Of a stretch of DNA of 64,000 nucleotides, positions 30,230 to 38,604 are shown in pieces. The translations under genes and the position numbers were made by a program. A model generated the notes under the pieces. The model searched no databases. It worked only from the letters and a program-made list of their open reading frames with translations, and was not told where the DNA came from. The stretch covers positions 1-64,000 of the forward strand of contig NZ_JABFMV010000014.1 in NCBI RefSeq assembly GCF_013359685.1, given 5' to 3'. The DNA is from Leifsonia sp. C5G2 (lineage in GTDB: Bacteria; Actinomycetota; Actinomycetes; Actinomycetales; Microbacteriaceae). Numbering within the stretch: position 1 is the first letter of the stretch; each line of letters starts with the position of its first letter.

Positions 30230-33208
30230 ATGACGACGCCGTCCGAGGCGCTGCGCCTGAACGGGCTCGACGCGCTGTTCCACGGTCACCCCGACGGCGT
30301 GTGCGTCGTCGATCCCTCCGGTCGCTTCCTCGAATCCAACCGGGCGATGGTCGCGCTCATCGGCTACTCGGCCGAGCAGCTCACGGGGATGGAGTTCAGC
30401 CGCCTGCTGCATCCCGACTCGGTCGACTACACCATGGCGCAGTTCCGCGAGGCGCTCGCCGGTCGCAACCGCCGCTACGTGACCAGGATCGTCACACCGG
30501 ATGACGTCGTGCGGCTGCTCGACGTGACGATCATCCCGTTGCGCGGCGAGGACGGCGAGGTGGCTGCGGTGCTGGCGATCGCGCGCGACATCGGGGACGT
30601 GGAGCGCGCCGCCACCGCGGCCGCGGGCAACGAGGCGCTGGTGCGCATGGCCGCCAGGATGGCCGGCTTCGCAGGCTGGGTCGTCGACATCCCGACCGGG
30701 CGGATCGAGTGGAGCGAGGACCTGTACCGGCTGCTCGGGATGGAGCCGGGCCGCGTGCCGAGCGACGCCGAGTCGCTCGCCCTGTTCGAGCCGGACGACA
30801 GGAAGGCCGTGCGGGAGGCGTTCCAGCGCAGCGTGCTCGACGGCGTCCCCCTCGACGTGCGGGCGACCATGGTCGACGCCGCGGGGCGCCGCATCCACGC
30901 GCACCTGGTCGGCGAGACCGAGCGGGACGAGAACGGCGACGTGGTGCGCCTGCACGGCGCGTTCCACGACGTGACCGCGCTGGTGCAGCACCGGGAGGAG
31001 CAGCGCGCGATGGCGCGCCTGCTACGGAGCTCGCTCGACCAGGTGCACGACGCGATCGGCTTCGTCGACCGCAGCTGGCGCTTCACCTTCGCGAACTCCT
31101 GGGCTCTCCGGCTGGCGGGCCTCGACGAGTCGAGGCTGCGCGAGAAGACGATCTGGGAGCACTTCCCCACCGCGCTCGGCAGCCCGTTCGAACGCCTCTA
31201 CCGCGACGCCATGGAGCGCGGCCGCAACGGAAGCGCCCGCGCCTTCTCGCCGGAATGGGGCCGCTGGTTCGAGGTCGACGTGCACCCGACGGAGGAGGGC
31301 ATCGCGATCATGGTGCGCGACGTGACCGAGGACCAGGAGGCCCGCACGAAGCTCGACCAGTACACCCGGCGGGTGGAGGCGCAGGCCGCCCTTCTCGACG
31401 CCGCGCGCGACGCCATCCTGGTGCGCGATCTCGACGGGGTCATCCGCTACTGGAACCGCGGAGCGGAGGCGACCTACGGCTTCGCCGCCGCCGAGGCGGT
31501 CGGCCGGTCCGTCCGAGACCTGCTCTACGACGAGCCGGAGCAGTTCGACCGGGCGATGGAGGCCCTGCTGCGGGACGGGTTCTGGGTCGGCGAGCTGCGG
31601 CAGCGGCGGGCGGACGGGTCCGTCCTGATCGCCGACTGCCGCTGGCAGCTGACCCGCGGCGAGGACGGCCAGGTGAGCGTCTTCGCCGTCAACTCCGACA
31701 TCACCGAGCACCGCAGGCAGGAGGAGCAGCGCATCCGGGCGCAGCGGATGGAGAGCCTCGGCACGCTCGCCGGGGGCATCGCGCACGACCTCAACAACGT
31801 GCTCACGCCCATCCTGATGGCGGTGCAGCACCTGCGCGACGACGAACCGGACCCGCGCAGGCGCGCGACGCTGGACGCTGTCGAGTCGGCGGCGGAGCGC
31901 GGGGCGGGCATGATCCGTCAGGTGCTGTCGTTCGCGCGCGGAGCGGAGGTGCGGCACTCCGCCGTCGACCTCGCCGGCCTGCTGCGCGAGGTGGGCCGGT
32001 TCTGCGGCGAGACGCTCCCGCGGTCGATCGAGTTGGTCGTGGACACGCCGACCTGCCTCCCCGCGGTGTCGGGCGACGAGACGGAGCTCTTCCAGGTGCT
32101 GGTGAACCTGGCGACCAACGCACGCGACGCGATGCCGGACGGAGGGAGGCTGCTGATCGCGGCCGCCGCCGGCGAGGGGACGGTGCGCGTCGAGGTGCGC
32201 GACACCGGGGCCGGGATGGACGCTGCGACGGCCGGCCGCATCCTGGAGCCGTTCTTCACCACCAAGGAGACCGGTACGGGGCTCGGGCTCGCGACCTCCG
32301 CCGCGATCGTGAAGGCGCACGGCGGGGAGCTGAGGGTCGACACCGCGCCCGGCGGGGGGACGGCCGTCTCGTTCGTGCTGCCGGCGATCGAGGAGGTCGC
32401 GCCGCCTGCAGCGCCGGCGCCGGGCCCGACGACGGGTCCGTCCGGCATCGTGCCGCGGCCCGGGGCCGGCCGGCGCGTGCTCGTGGTGGACGACGAGCCC
32501 GCGATCGGCGAGCTGGTGCGGCAGACCCTCGACAGGAACGGCTTCGTCACCGAGGTCGCCCAGGGCAGGGATGCGCTCGACCTGATCGCGAGCGGGCGCC
32601 GCTTCGACGCCGTGCTCACGGACGTGATGATGCCGGGGGTGTCCGGGGATGCGATCGCGCGCGTGCTGGCGGCGGAGCATCCGGAGACCGCCGTCGTGCT
32701 GATGAGCGGGATGCTGCCGGGCCCGGGGACGCGCGAGGCGGTCGCGCGCGACGGCGCCCTGTTCCTGGCGAAGCCGTTCACGCCGGCGGCGCTGCTGGCG
32801 ACCCTGGAGGCCGCGTTCGCCGGTCGCGGGACGGACGGGTCCGTCTCCGCGGCGGACGCGACCGCGGACCCGGAACCGCTGCTCGAGGAGGTGATCGCCC
32901 CGGCCCTGCGGGAGGCGGCGGCTTCCCTGTCGGCCCATCCTCCGGCACCCGCGGAGACCGCACGGCTGGCCGAGATGCTGTCCGCCGCGGCGGAGCGCGC
33001 CCAGCGCGCGCTGGGCGACCGGGCGGCCGACCCGCGCGCCCACCGGATCGTCGGTGCGGCGGCCTCCGGGGCGATGGCTCTGACGCTCGGCGCGGGGACG
33101 GTACCGGTCGCGGACATCGTCCAGCGGCTGGAGGAGGGCCTCGGGCTCATGGCGGCGGGGTCCTGGCCACCCGAAGACCAGGACCCCGCCGATGAGGTGC
33201 CGCGCTGA
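30230..33208 (+). CDS. Multi-PAS hybrid histidine kinase with receiver domain
   Basis: 992-aa soluble sensor kinase; no membrane segments. Layout: PAS 1 (about 13-130, GHPDGVCVVDPSGRFLESN), PAS 2 (about 140-260), PAS 3 (about 265-370, AIGFVDRSWRFTFANSW), PAS 4 (about 385-500, AILVRDLDGVIRYWNRGAEATYGF), then HisKA with His519 in GTLAGGIAHDLNNVLTPI, HATPase (about 600-720, VLVNLATNARDAM and GTGLGLATSAAIVKAHGG), and a C-terminal receiver with Asp798 in LTDVMMPG. The last about 120 residues are helical and unassigned. Probably senses redox, light or small ligands in the cytoplasm. Output partner may be the divergent LuxR regulator. Confidence 0.9.
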   Translation: MTTPSEALRLNGLDALFHGHPDGVCVVDPSGRFLESNRAMVALIGYSAEQLTGMEFSRLLHPDSVDYTMAQFREALAGRNRRYVTRIVTPDDVVRLLDVTIIPLRGEDGEVAAVLAIARDIGDVERAATAAAGNEALVRMAARMAGFAGWVVDIPTGRIEWSEDLYRLLGMEPGRVPSDAESLALFEPDDRKAVREAFQRSVLDGVPLDVRATMVDAAGRRIHAHLVGETERDENGDVVRLHGAFHDVTALVQHREEQRAMARLLRSSLDQVHDAIGFVDRSWRFTFANSWALRLAGLDESRLREKTIWEHFPTALGSPFERLYRDAMERGRNGSARAFSPEWGRWFEVDVHPTEEGIAIMVRDVTEDQEARTKLDQYTRRVEAQAALLDAARDAILVRDLDGVIRYWNRGAEATYGFAAAEAVGRSVRDLLYDEPEQFDRAMEALLRDGFWVGELRQRRADGSVLIADCRWQLTRGEDGQVSVFAVNSDITEHRRQEEQRIRAQRMESLGTLAGGIAHDLNNVLTPILMAVQHLRDDEPDPRRRATLDAVESAAERGAGMIRQVLSFARGAEVRHSAVDLAGLLREVGRFCGETLPRSIELVVDTPTCLPAVSGDETELFQVLVNLATNARDAMPDGGRLLIAAAAGEGTVRVEVRDTGAGMDAATAGRILEPFFTTKETGTGLGLATSAAIVKAHGGELRVDTAPGGGTAVSFVLPAIEEVAPPAAPAPGPTTGPSGIVPRPGAGRRVLVVDDEPAIGELVRQTLDRNGFVTEVAQGRDALDLIASGRRFDAVLTDVMMPGVSGDAIARVLAAEHPETAVVLMSGMLPGPGTREAVARDGALFLAKPFTPAALLATLEAAFAGRGTDGSVSAADATADPEPLLEEVIAPALREAAASLSAHPPAPAETARLAEMLSAAAERAQRALGDRAADPRAHRIVGAAASGAMALTLGAGTVPVADIVQRLEEGLGLMAAGSWPPEDQDPADEVPR

Positions 33209-33276
33209 CGCTGCCGTGGACCGGGGGGACGGGGCGGCGTCTGACGCGCGACCGTCCGATCATCCAAGGAGCGGCT

Positions 33277-33672
33277 ATGCGACTGCAATGGGCCGCGCGT
33301 GCCCGTGTGCGTTCCGCGAACAAATTGGGTCATGACGAGAGCGCTCTCTTGTGTGAGGATTCGGACATGAAGGAATCTCACACTGTCGAGCTGACGGAGC
33401 CGGCCTCCGTTCATGGTCCGGGCCGTGCCCCGGCTGGGATGCCCCTCACGATCCGTCTCGGGGAGCGCGAGTACGCGGCCCTGGTACGCATCGCCCGCGC
33501 GCGGGAGACGACCGCCGCCGCGCTGATCGAGCAGCTGGTCCTGCATGCGCTCGCCAAGACGGAGGTGCCGCCGCCGGCGGACTCGCACCCGGCGCGCCGG
33601 CACACCACCTACGAAGAGGCGACCGCCGGCTTCCGTCGGGACACCGCCGTGCGGACGGCGCCGGACATGTAG
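33277..33672 (+). CDS. Ribbon-helix-helix-like small protein
   Basis: 131 aa. The core LTIRLGEREYAALVRIARARETTAAALIEQLVLHAL has the strand-helix-helix pattern of ribbon-helix-helix DNA-binding proteins (such as antitoxins); no toxin gene is next to it. Two in-frame starts have good ribosome sites: ATG 33277 (AAGGAG, 5-nt spacing) and ATG 33367 (GAGGA, 7-nt spacing). The shorter form has 101 aa. A LacI-type palindrome (33337-33348) lies between them, so the true start may be the second. Confidence 0.6.
   Translation: MRLQWAARARVRSANKLGHDESALLCEDSDMKESHTVELTEPASVHGPGRAPAGMPLTIRLGEREYAALVRIARARETTAAALIEQLVLHALAKTEVPPPADSHPARRHTTYEEATAGFRRDTAVRTAPDM
33337..33348. promoter_or_regulatory. LacI-type operator palindrome GAGAGCGCTCTC
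   Basis: GAGAGCGCTCTC is a perfect palindrome of the kind bound by actinobacterial LacI proteins (CebR-type sites have GGGAGCGCTCCC). It lies 19 bp before the second possible start (33367) of the ribbon-helix-helix-like gene and inside the longer reading frame. No sugar genes are next to it. Confidence 0.45.
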
Positions 33673-33732
33673 CTCCGATCGTTGCGCGCTCGCCAGTGTC
33701 ACCATTCTCACAGCGGGCGTACAGTCCAGGGC

Positions 33733-34182
33733 GTGATCTACCGAAGACTCACGGCGGCGGCGGTGGGCGCGCTCCTCGTCGGCGTCCTCGCGGGATGCTC
33801 CGCCGACGACTCGGCACGGAGTGCGCTCTCGCAATCGGCGGGCACGGCGGCCTCCTCCGCTCGGGCGGCGGGGCTGGTGCTCGGTCTCGACGAGGCCGAC
33901 CGGGCGCTGCCGACCGTCATGGATACCGGCCTCACCGACGCCGCCGATCGCCTGGCGACCGAGGCGAAGGCCGTCGCCACGATGACCGCGATCGGGGGCA
34001 TCGGCGCGAGCCGCGACCGCATCCTCGCCGACATCCGCTCCGCCCAGGACCAGGTCGCGTCCGCCCAGCGCGCCTCCGCCGCCGGACACGACTCCGGGGA
34101 CGCCCTCGACCGGGAGCGCCGTGCGCTCGACCGCCTGGCCCAGCAGCTGGACGCCGCCTCCAAGCGTCTGGAGCGCGGATGA
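33733..34182 (+). CDS. Small lipoprotein
   Basis: 149-aa lipoprotein: Arg-rich n-region, hydrophobic stretch and lipobox VLAGC near residues 19-23 (GTG start 33733). The mature part is helical (SRDRILADIRSAQDQVASAQRAS and a C-terminal coiled-coil-like DRERRALDRLAQQLDAASKRLERG). It overlaps the NRAMP-related gene by 4 bp (ATGA), so it is the first gene of that operon. A possible leaderless promoter has TACAGT at 33720. Function unknown; perhaps an accessory of the transporter. Confidence 0.75.
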   Translation: MIYRRLTAAAVGALLVGVLAGCSADDSARSALSQSAGTAASSARAAGLVLGLDEADRALPTVMDTGLTDAADRLATEAKAVATMTAIGGIGASRDRILADIRSAQDQVASAQRASAAGHDSGDALDRERRALDRLAQQLDAASKRLERG

Positions 34183-35411
34183 AGGGCCTGTTCGCCGTCG
34201 CCCTCGGCGTGCTCACCGCCATCGGCGGCTTCGTCGACATTGGAGACCTCGTCACCAGCAGCGTGGTGGGTTCGCGATTCGGGCTGACGCTGGCCTGGGT
34301 GCTCGTGCTCGGGACCGTCGGCATCTGCCTCTTCGCGCAGATGTCCGGCCGGGTGGCCGCGGTGAGCGGGCGCGCGACGTTCGAGATCATCCGCGAGCGG
34401 CTCGGCGCACGGCTGGCGGTCGCGAACCTGTCGGCGTCGTTCCTCATCAACCTGCTGACCCTCACCGCGGAGATCGGCGGCATCGCACTGGCGATGCAGC
34501 TGGCCTCGAGCATCGAACCGGCGCTCTGGTTCCCGGTCGCCGCCTTCGCCGTGTGGATCGTCGTCTGGCGGGTGAAGTTCTCGATCATGGAGAACGTCAC
34601 CGGCCTCCTCGGGCTCGCCCTGGTCGTGTTCGCCGTCGCGGTGTTCTTCCTGCATCCCGACTGGTCGGCACTGGGCTCGCAACTGCTGCAGCAGCCCTCC
34701 CCGCACACCGACGAGTCGCCCGCGACCTACTGGTACTACGCCGTCGCCCTGTTCGGTGCAGCGATGACCCCGTACGAGGTGTTCTTCTTCTCCTCCGGCG
34801 CGATCGAGGAGAAATGGAAGGCGAAGGATCTCGCCGAGTCGCGCGTCAACGTCCTGGTGGGGTTCCCGCTCGGCGCGGTGCTGTCGCTCTCGATCGCGGC
34901 GTGCGCCGCCATCGTGCTGCTGCCGAAGGGCATTGCGGTGACCTCGCTGTTCGAGACCGCGCTGCCGATCGCCCAGGCGTTCGGCAAGATCGGCTTGATC
35001 ATCGCGATCCTCGGCTTCGTCGCCGCGACCTTCGGCGCCTCGCTGGAGGTGACCCTCTCGAGCGGCTACACCCTCGCGCAGTTCTTCGGCTGGCCGTGGG
35101 GCAAGTTCCGGCGCCCGGCGAGCGCATCCCGGTTCCACGCCGCGATGATCCTGTCGCTCGTCGTGGCGCTCGGGATCCTCTTCACCGGGGTCGACCCTGT
35201 GCAGGTGACGGAGATCTCGGTGGTCTTCTCGGCCATCGCCCTGCCGCTGACGTACCTGCCCATCCTGATCGTGGCGAACGACCCGAAGTACATGGGGGAC
35301 CGGGTCAACGGCAGGGTCACCAACGCCTTCGGGCTGCTGTTCCTCGCCATCATCCTGGTGGCCTCGATCGCCGCCATCCCCCTCATGATCGTGACGGGAG
35401 CCGGAGCATGA
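34179..35411 (+). CDS. NRAMP-related divalent metal transporter with altered metal motif
   Basis: 410-aa polytopic membrane protein with about 11 hydrophobic segments. It aligns with the NRAMP/SLC11 fold: TM1 motif in VLTAIGGFVDIGDLVTSS (normally DPGN, here DIGD, residues 20-23), and TM6 motif in GAAMTPYEVFFFSSG (normally MPH, here MTPYE). These replacements put it in the divergent NRAMP-related group whose substrate need not be Mn or Fe; magnesium-transporting members lack canonical residues too. Followed without a gap by PRC-barrel-like genes, which is unusual for classic NRAMP genes. Substrate undetermined. Confidence 0.8.
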   Translation: MKGLFAVALGVLTAIGGFVDIGDLVTSSVVGSRFGLTLAWVLVLGTVGICLFAQMSGRVAAVSGRATFEIIRERLGARLAVANLSASFLINLLTLTAEIGGIALAMQLASSIEPALWFPVAAFAVWIVVWRVKFSIMENVTGLLGLALVVFAVAVFFLHPDWSALGSQLLQQPSPHTDESPATYWYYAVALFGAAMTPYEVFFFSSGAIEEKWKAKDLAESRVNVLVGFPLGAVLSLSIAACAAIVLLPKGIAVTSLFETALPIAQAFGKIGLIIAILGFVAATFGASLEVTLSSGYTLAQFFGWPWGKFRRPASASRFHAAMILSLVVALGILFTGVDPVQVTEISVVFSAIALPLTYLPILIVANDPKYMGDRVNGRVTNAFGLLFLAIILVASIAAIPLMIVTGAGA

Positions 35412-35812
35412 ACGACCGGGCACGCCTGCCCATGCCGCCCGCCGTCGCAGGGCGCGTCCTCGACGCGGGGCTCGAGCTCCTCGACCGGCAGATCCTCGAC
35501 CCCGGTGGCGTCCCCGTCAGCACGGTCGACGACCTCGAGCTGACAACGCCCGGCGACCTCGTGCACCTCGACCCGGAGAACCCGCCGGTGGTGCAGGCGC
35601 TGCTGACCGGTCCCATCCTGATGACCAGGATCTTCGGCGGCCGGCTGCCGGACTCGCGGTTCCTGCGCATCCCGTGGAAGGTCGTCGCCGACGTCGAGAC
35701 CGTGGTGAAGGTGGGCGTCGCCGCCGACACGCTCGACGCCAGCTGGACGGAGCGATGGGTGCGCGACCACGTCATCGCCCGCATCCCGGGAGGCCGCCAT
35801 GATCCTGAGTGA
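35408..35812 (+). CDS. PRC-barrel-like protein 1
   Basis: 134-aa protein: LLDRQILDPGGVPVSTVDDLELTTPGD has the small beta-barrel pattern of PRC-barrel domains, followed by RFLRIPWKVVADVETVVKVGVAADTL and WVRDHVIARIPGG. Cytoplasmic. Overlaps the transporter gene (ATGA at 35408) and the next gene by 14 bp, so the three are one translation-coupled unit. May sense or tether the transporter; inference. Confidence 0.65.
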   Translation: MNDRARLPMPPAVAGRVLDAGLELLDRQILDPGGVPVSTVDDLELTTPGDLVHLDPENPPVVQALLTGPILMTRIFGGRLPDSRFLRIPWKVVADVETVVKVGVAADTLDASWTERWVRDHVIARIPGGRHDPE

Positions 35813-36140
35813 CCTGCTCGGCAGCCCCGTGCTGACCTCCGACGGCGAGAGCCTCGGGGTAGTCGTGGACGCGCGCCTGGCGCTGGACGGGCCCCCCGAC
35901 GGGATGCTCTCCGCGGCGCGCCTGTTCGGCCTGGTGGTCAGCCCGCACTCGCACAGCTCCTTCGCCGGGTACGAGCGGACGGACGTGGATGCGCCCGCGC
36001 TGATCGCGCGCTTCCTGCGCTGGCGGGAGCGCGGCTCCGTGCTCGTGCTCTGGGCCGATCTCGCCTCGCTCACCGGAGACGTCGTGCGGCTGCGGCCCGG
36101 CGCAACGCTCTACTCCCCGCGTTTGCAGGAGCAGCGGTGA
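35799..36140 (+). CDS. PRC-barrel-like protein 2
   Basis: 113-aa protein: LGSPVLTSDGESLGVVVDARL is a PRC-barrel N-terminal pattern, then RLFGLVVSPHSHSSFAGYERTD and a C-terminal beta region SLTGDVVRLRPGATLY. Overlaps the preceding gene by 14 bp and the glycosyltransferase start by 4 bp (GTGA). Together with the preceding gene it resembles the PRC-barrel partners of MgtE/NRAMP-like transporters. Confidence 0.7.
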   Translation: MILSDLLGSPVLTSDGESLGVVVDARLALDGPPDGMLSAARLFGLVVSPHSHSSFAGYERTDVDAPALIARFLRWRERGSVLVLWADLASLTGDVVRLRPGATLYSPRLQEQR

Positions 36141-37090
36141 CGGTCGACGCCGAGTACGTCCTGCCGCTGCGCTGGGCCGAGGACTCCGGGCTGGACGAGC
36201 TCGTCGCCTACCTGACCGGCCTGCGCGAGCTGGTCGACGTGACGGTGGTCGACGGCTCCGGCCCGGAGCGGTTCGCGGCGCACGCGAGCGCCTTCCCGGC
36301 CGGCGTCCGGCACCTGCCGGTCGAGCCGTGGCCCGGGCGGAATGGGAAGGTGGCGGGCGTCATGACCGGCCTGCGCACGGCGCGGCACGACCGCGTCGTG
36401 CTGGCCGACGACGACGTGCGCTACGACGAGGGCGCGCTGCGGGCGGTCGTCGGGATGCTCGACTCGGCCGACCTCGTGCGCCCGCAGAACCTGTTCGTCC
36501 CGGCGCCGTGGCACGCGCGCTGGGACACCGGCCGCAGCCTCCTGAACCGCGCGCTCGGGCACGACTATCCCGGGACGCTCGCCGTGCGGCGCCGCATCGT
36601 GATCGCCGCGGGCGGCTACGACGGCGACGTGCTCTTCGAGAACCTGGAGCTCATCCGCACGGTGCGGGCGGCGGGCGGCCGGGTGGTCGCGGCGGAGCGC
36701 ATGGGCGTCGCCCGGCGTCCGCCCGCGGTGCGGCACTTCCTGCGGCAGCGGGTGCGGCAGGCGTACGACGACCTCGCGCAGCCCATGCGGCTCGTCGCGG
36801 AGCTCGCCGTGCTGCCGCTCGCGATCGTCGCGCTGCGGCGTCCGGCGCGGCTGCTGCTCGCGGCGGCGGGCGTCGTGGCGCTCGCCGAGGCGGGCCGCAG
36901 GCGCGCGGGAGGCCGGCGGCTGTTCCCCGCCACAGCCGCGCTCTGGGCTCCTTTCTGGCTTGCCGAGCGCGCGGTCTGCGTGTGGCTCGCCCTCGGCGCC
37001 CGGGCCCGGGGCGGCGTCCGCTACTCCGACGGCCGCCTCCGCCGCGCCGCCACCCCGCTCCGCACCCTCCGCCGCCGCCTCGCGGGGTGA
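36137..37090 (+). CDS. Glycosyltransferase family 2-like membrane protein
   Basis: 317-aa GT-A-fold transferase. DVTVVDGSGPE (nucleotide-binding), PWPGRNGKVAGVMTGLRTA, VVLADDDVRYDEGALR with the DxD-like metal motif, GGYDGDVLFENLELIRTVR. About residues 200-300 carry two hydrophobic segments (VLPLAIVALRRPARLLLAAAGVVAL and ATAALWAPFWLAERAVCVWLALG). Probably glycosylates a membrane or cell-wall component. The start GTG 36137 overlaps the preceding stop, though its function differs from the transporter unit. Confidence 0.8.
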   Translation: MTVDAEYVLPLRWAEDSGLDELVAYLTGLRELVDVTVVDGSGPERFAAHASAFPAGVRHLPVEPWPGRNGKVAGVMTGLRTARHDRVVLADDDVRYDEGALRAVVGMLDSADLVRPQNLFVPAPWHARWDTGRSLLNRALGHDYPGTLAVRRRIVIAAGGYDGDVLFENLELIRTVRAAGGRVVAAERMGVARRPPAVRHFLRQRVRQAYDDLAQPMRLVAELAVLPLAIVALRRPARLLLAAAGVVALAEAGRRRAGGRRLFPATAALWAPFWLAERAVCVWLALGARARGGVRYSDGRLRRAATPLRTLRRRLAG

Positions 37091-37092
37091 CC

Positions 37093-37145
37093 ATTCGTGC
37101 CGAATAAGCGCTCTTCGTGACGAATCGCGGCGATTCGGCACGAAT
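37093..37145. repeat. Family B intergenic palindrome, copy 2
   Basis: ATTCGTGCCGAAT (37093-37105) and ATTCGGCACGAAT (37133-37145) pair perfectly over 13 bp. The loop contains GCGCTCTTCGTGACGAAT (37108-37125), identical to the core in copy 1 at 8575-8592, while the arms differ. Lies between two plus-strand genes. Confidence 0.8.
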
Positions 37146-37199
37146 CGCCGCGGCTGGCAACCGCTTGACCAGCGCGGGAGCCGCCGGTTCTGTCGGGGT

Positions 37200-38237
37200 A
37201 TGACACCACGCATCACCCCGCGGGGGCCGGTGAGCGAGGCGCTCCTCGACGCGCTGCAGACCGACCCCGCCATCCCGTCGGACGACGTCGTCCGTTTCAC
37301 CGACCGAACGGCCGAGGCGCTCGCCGCCGCGCCCGACCTCCTCGCCGACGAGGACCTGCAGCTGACCCTGTTCGTCCTGTACGGACTCCACTACGGCGAC
37401 ACCGTCGAGGCCGACGACGAGTGGGAGTGGCATCCCGAGCTGCTGCGCGCCCGCCGGTCCATCGAGCGGGAGTACGAGCGCCAGCTCCGCGAGCGCGTGC
37501 CCGTCGGCGACCTGCCCCGGCCAAACGCGGACGCGGTCGCCGCGCACCTGTTCGAGCTCACTGCCGAGGACGCCGGACCCAGCCTCTCCCGCTTCCTCGC
37601 CAAGAAGGCGACGGAGGAGCAGGCGGTCGAGTTCGTCATCCACCGCTCCATCTACACGCGCAAGGAGGCGGACCCGCACTCCTGGGCCATCCCGCGGCTG
37701 ACCGGCCGGGCGAAGGCAGCCCTGGTCGAGGTGCAGGCCGACGAGTACGGCGGCGGCCGGCCCGAGCGCATCCACGCCGAGATCTTCGGGCAGACCATGC
37801 GCAACCTCGGTCTCGACGACACCTACGGCGCCTACATCGACCGCGTCCCGGCCAGCACTCTGGCGTCGTTCACGATGATGTCGATGTTCGGCCTCAACCG
37901 CAGCCTGCGCGGCGCGATCACCGGGCACCTCGCCGCCTTCGAGATGACCTCGTCCATCCCGAACCGGTTCTACGGCAACGGCTTCCGGAGGCTCGGGCAC
38001 GACGACTCGGTGACCTGGTATTACGACGAGCACGTGGAGGCGGACGCCGTCCACGAGCAGATCGCCGGCCGCGACCTCGCCGGCGGGCTCGCGGAGCAGC
38101 ATCCCGAGTTCCTGCCCGACATCGTCTTCGGCGCGGCCGCCTGCCTGTACGTCGACGGCCTGGCCGGGCAGCGCATGTTGGAGGCCTTCGAGGCGGGCCG
38201 CAGCTCGCTGCGCGAGCCGGTGGCGGTGGCGGCATGA
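37200..38237 (+). CDS. Heme-oxygenase-like diiron oxidase family protein
   Basis: 345-aa all-helical protein of the iron-containing redox enzyme (HDO) superfamily. Candidate iron ligands: Glu/His in RIHAEIFGQTM and the late EHVEADAVHEQI (two Glu/His pairs) typical of the family; the earlier helix EDAGPSLSRFLAKKATEEQAVEFVIH adds one. Members oxidise amino acids, lipids or peptides with O2. It is followed directly by a CDGSH [2Fe-2S] gene (4-bp overlap), a neighbour pair I have seen repeatedly in actinobacteria. Substrate unknown. Confidence 0.8.
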   Translation: MTPRITPRGPVSEALLDALQTDPAIPSDDVVRFTDRTAEALAAAPDLLADEDLQLTLFVLYGLHYGDTVEADDEWEWHPELLRARRSIEREYERQLRERVPVGDLPRPNADAVAAHLFELTAEDAGPSLSRFLAKKATEEQAVEFVIHRSIYTRKEADPHSWAIPRLTGRAKAALVEVQADEYGGGRPERIHAEIFGQTMRNLGLDDTYGAYIDRVPASTLASFTMMSMFGLNRSLRGAITGHLAAFEMTSSIPNRFYGNGFRRLGHDDSVTWYYDEHVEADAVHEQIAGRDLAGGLAEQHPEFLPDIVFGAAACLYVDGLAGQRMLEAFEAGRSSLREPVAVAA

Positions 38238-38440
38238 GCGGCCACGAGGAGGAGCCGGTCATCGTCGCCTGCCCTGACGGCCCACTGCTGGTGCGAGGCC
38301 ACATCGACCTGACCACTCCCGACGGGACCCCGATCGAGCAGCACCGCCGCACCGTTGCGCTCTGCCGCTGCGGCGTCTCGACCATCAAGCCGTTCTGCGA
38401 CGGCAGCCACAAGGCCGTGCACTTCCGCACCGACACCTGA
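38234..38440 (+). CDS. CDGSH iron-sulfur domain protein
   Basis: 68-aa soluble [2Fe-2S] protein with the mitoNEET-type motif CRCGVSTIKPFCDGSH (C-x-C-x9-C-x3-H region). Likely an electron or cluster carrier. The start ATG 38234 overlaps the stop of the diiron oxidase gene, so they are co-translated; this favours a role as redox partner of that enzyme (inference). Confidence 0.9.
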   Translation: MSGHEEEPVIVACPDGPLLVRGHIDLTTPDGTPIEQHRRTVALCRCGVSTIKPFCDGSHKAVHFRTDT

Positions 38441-38475
38441 CCGGAGTCAACCACCGAAGAAAGGAGGGAGCCGGT

Positions 38476-38595
38476 ATGTCCGACCCCCAGAACACCGAGA
38501 ACGACCGCCATGATGAGAACACGGAGGCGGAGCAGCAGATCGTCGACAAGCCGTCGCAGGCAGAAGGCGACGAGGGCGACAGCGACGCCGGCTGA
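38476..38595 (+). CDS. Small acidic 39-residue protein
   Basis: An open frame of 39 codons, MSDPQNTENDRHDENTEAEQ... ending EGDEGDSDAG, preceded by a strong ribosome site (AAAGGAGGGAG, 38462-38470). Very acidic and hydrophilic, no hydrophobic segment, probably disordered. It sits between the CDGSH gene and the CinA gene on the same strand. The strong ribosome site and intact frame support a real gene; function unknown. Confidence 0.7.
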   Translation: MSDPQNTENDRHDENTEAEQQIVDKPSQAEGDEGDSDAG

Positions 38596-38604
38596 GGAGA
38601 CCGA

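Noticed and set aside
33277-33672. Toxin-antitoxin pair
   Set aside because: The ribbon-helix-helix-like protein has no adjacent small toxin gene; downstream is a lipoprotein and transporter operon.
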